Shown: positions 28,875 through 29,492 of the stretch, piece after piece
Position numbering within the stretch: position 1 is the stretch's first letter
How the letters are laid out: each line of letters begins with the position of its first letter
NCBI GenBank assembly: GCA_033064195.1
Contig: JARBJD010000603.1
Coordinates: 1 to 29,492 of the forward strand
Direction: 5' to 3'
DNA: 29,492 nt
DNA from: Blattamonas nauphoetae
Lineage: Eukaryota; Preaxostyla; Oxymonadida
The notes under the pieces: generated by a model
What the model saw: the letters and a program-made list of their open reading frames with translations, nothing else
Databases searched by the model: none
What the model was told of the DNA's origin: nothing
Made by a program: the position numbers and the translations under genes

Positions 28875-29492
28875 TGATGACGACGTGAAAGTGGTGTCTT
28901 CCCCGATCGAACTCCCATCAAAGAAAACACCGCAAGAACGAGAAAAAGTCCAGAATTGATTGAGTGGATGGCACAGACGGCGCCAGTCGTTCCAAGTAGC
29001 AGTCCTTCACGAGAGTGTCGGAGATGCTGAGATTGTTCTGGTCCTGAAATGAAACGGCACCTCCTCCATTTCGGGACCTGCATTCGATGAATTGGCTTCT
29101 CTCCACTTTCAACGATGGGTCATCATTCACACCGATTCCTCCGCCAGGCGAAGTCTGATTCAGAGCCAACCTCGCAACGTTCAAACTTCGTACCAACAAC
29201 TGACAGTTCAAGTTTTCCATCAATATGCGCCACCTCCACGTGTGGCTGCTTTGCAGTCTGCGATGACACAATCAACCAGTTGGAACTGATACTGCACTTG
29301 GCTTCTCGTTCCAGAATCGACCGCCCAATCTGAGTGCTCCTCCCGTCGACGATTCGCCAGTTGTCGAGCAGCGCTCGAAGCGACACAGATTGATGAGAGT
29401 GGCATCCAAAACAGAAACGAACATCGCTCCTCCATTCCTGGCCTGCTGAGCAGGATGTGAAGTTCGACGAGTTGGCTGTGAAACACACGCGG
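28875..29492 (-). pseudogene. Host beta-helix surface-type protein, decayed
   Basis: Three minus-strand frames alternate. The region 29123-29488 reads NSSNFTSCSAGQ near its start and later KFERCEVGSES. The region 29220-29486 ends DCVIADCKAATRGGGAY. The region 28918-29271 reads SPGGGIGVNDDPSLKVERSQ, then FIECRSRNGGGAVSF. Repeated F-x-x-C...GGGA/I units are typical of right-handed parallel beta-helix (Pmp-like or adhesin-like) surface proteins, which are large gene families in trichomonads and oxymonads. No single frame stays open, with at least two or three frame changes; short introns could account for some, but decay is simpler. The gene runs off the right edge, and its carboxy-terminal side would lie toward the Polinton. 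Confidence 0.55.

Overview
The window is eukaryotic and is mostly one large virus-like DNA transposon of the Polinton/Maverick family, about 23.2 kb (roughly 1074-24295), sitting with a fragment of a second related copy in AT-rich, repeat-rich host DNA. The host cannot be named from sequence alone. The right edge carries decayed pieces of a cysteine- and GGGA-rich right-handed beta-helix surface-type protein, and a DNA transposon in the window seems to use a 32-nt intron. Together these suggest a compact-gene protist; an oxymonad-type or other metamonad is my best guess, and a nematode is a weaker alternative. || Layout. 1-180: possible host coding fragment (minus strand). 181-1073: no gene seen. 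1074-2880 and 23080-24295: outer terminal inverted arms of the Polinton; the left arm carries an extra block with a broken modular gene (1323-1910). 2881-3480: spacer with direct repeats. 3481-3743 and 21086-21345: inner part of the inverted repeats, which duplicates the 5' end of a small modular gene. Core: modular gene (3600), protein-primed DNA polymerase B with a built-in HNH module (4030-10440, split by a pogo/Tigger transposon at 5015-7032), rve integrase (10464), small coiled-coil protein (12498), packaging ATPase on the minus strand (12804-13649), two unknown structural-type genes (13712, 14716), two small MAPG-start membrane-active-looking proteins (15370, 15749), two tandem paralogous major capsid proteins (16090, 18035), a small jelly-roll-like minor capsid candidate (19780), and a minus-strand fibre-like protein ending in a Peptidase S74 chaperone domain (about 20240-21064). 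21400-22990: tandem array of about 139-bp hairpin units. 24296-26528: partial second Polinton, inverted, with the modular gene and the 5' part of polymerase. 26529-28870: simple repeats, a 335-bp tandem duplication, short repeats and a tRNA-like SINE head. 28875-29492: decayed host beta-helix gene. || How it fits together. Replication (PolB), integration (rve), DNA packaging (ATPase) and shell and fibre proteins make a nearly full Polinton virus-like set; I saw no adenain-type protease. Most genes share one promoter form: a T-rich stretch with TTTATTTTT, a short spacer, then the start codon inside TAAATG or TAAAATG, much like poxvirus late promoters. The element is a fossil: I estimate about seven or eight breaks over its genes, one of them the pogo insertion. 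The second copy preserves the empty pogo target site, so pogo arrived after the two Polinton copies had separated.
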